DNA from: Siderastrea siderea
Taxonomy: Eukaryota > Cnidaria > Anthozoa > Scleractinia > Rhizangiidae
Direction of reading: 5' to 3'
NCBI GenBank assembly: GCA_964030785.1
Contig: OZ034968.1
Coordinates: 49,917,230-49,981,229, forward strand
Length of the DNA: 64,000 bases
Numbering within the stretch: position 1 is the first letter of the stretch; every line of letters starts with the position of its first letter. The notes below the pieces were generated by a model. The model was not told the origin of the DNA and ran no database searches. It saw nothing but the letters and a program-made list of their open reading frames with translations. Below are positions 63,948 through 64,000 of this stretch, piece after piece. Position numbers and translations under genes: made by a program.

Positions 63948-64000
63948 GAGACCTTTGACCCGCTTTGCAATTTATATAGTTATATTTGTCTATCTTTTTA

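Noticed and set aside
1..64000. tRNA, rRNA or snRNA genes
   Set aside because: I looked for cloverleaf-type boxes and conserved small-RNA motifs by eye and found none; a covariance-model scan would be needed to exclude them.

Overview
This is a eukaryotic, animal-type genomic window. Genes are split by GT-AG introns, most of the sequence is non-coding, and every recognisable mobile element is metazoan: L1/Tx1-type and CR1/L2-type LINEs, a decayed Polinton/Maverick, a BEL/Pao-type integrase scrap and TA-, TTA- and TTAA-flanked DNA elements. The mixture of repeats looks cnidarian, most likely a reef-building coral. That is my judgement, not something the sequence proves.

Layout. 1-1881 is the 3' end of a second copy of a P-loop NTPase/nuclease gene. 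2203-2935 is a copy of a promoter/3'-end module that recurs at 32.8 and 38.2 kb. 2942-9205 and several later blocks are a satellite of about 102 bp centred on the palindrome ACCCATGGGT, in both orientations. 9.4-11.7 kb (minus strand) holds phase-matched exons of an unrecognised Tudor-like gene with duplicated exons and a coding minisatellite; partial copies lie at 18.4-19.7 kb. 12807-17341 is an island of unique sequence with a zinc-finger gene. It is bounded by CAGT...ACTG ends and sits exactly at a TA of the satellite, so it looks like one composite insertion. 21494-29384 is a three-exon gene for a Crinkler/RHS-like NTPase-nuclease whose first coding exon is only 5 nt long. 29.9-41.9 kb is a mosaic of near-identical segmental duplications carrying small intronless chromodomain genes. 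42-50.8 kb is decayed Polinton sequence and minisatellite, 50.8-55.9 kb a TTAA-flanked element with about 870-bp inverted ends, and 56.6-63.9 kb an L1/Tx1-like LINE broken by a nested CR1/L2-like LINE.

The most interesting signal is the chromodomain gene at 39564-39040 (minus). It is intronless, has a CCAAT / GATCC / TTAAAAG promoter with a very short 5' UTR, and carries a canonical histone-type mRNA stem-loop (GGCTCTTTTCAGAGCC) about 25 nt after the stop codon. Its promoter faces a mirror-image promoter of a second, beheaded copy. It therefore looks like a non-histone chromatin reader built and regulated like a replication-dependent histone gene. A paralogue at 32521-31934 has lost the stem-loop and has an AATAAA signal instead. 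I know of no described system of this kind, but no search could be run.
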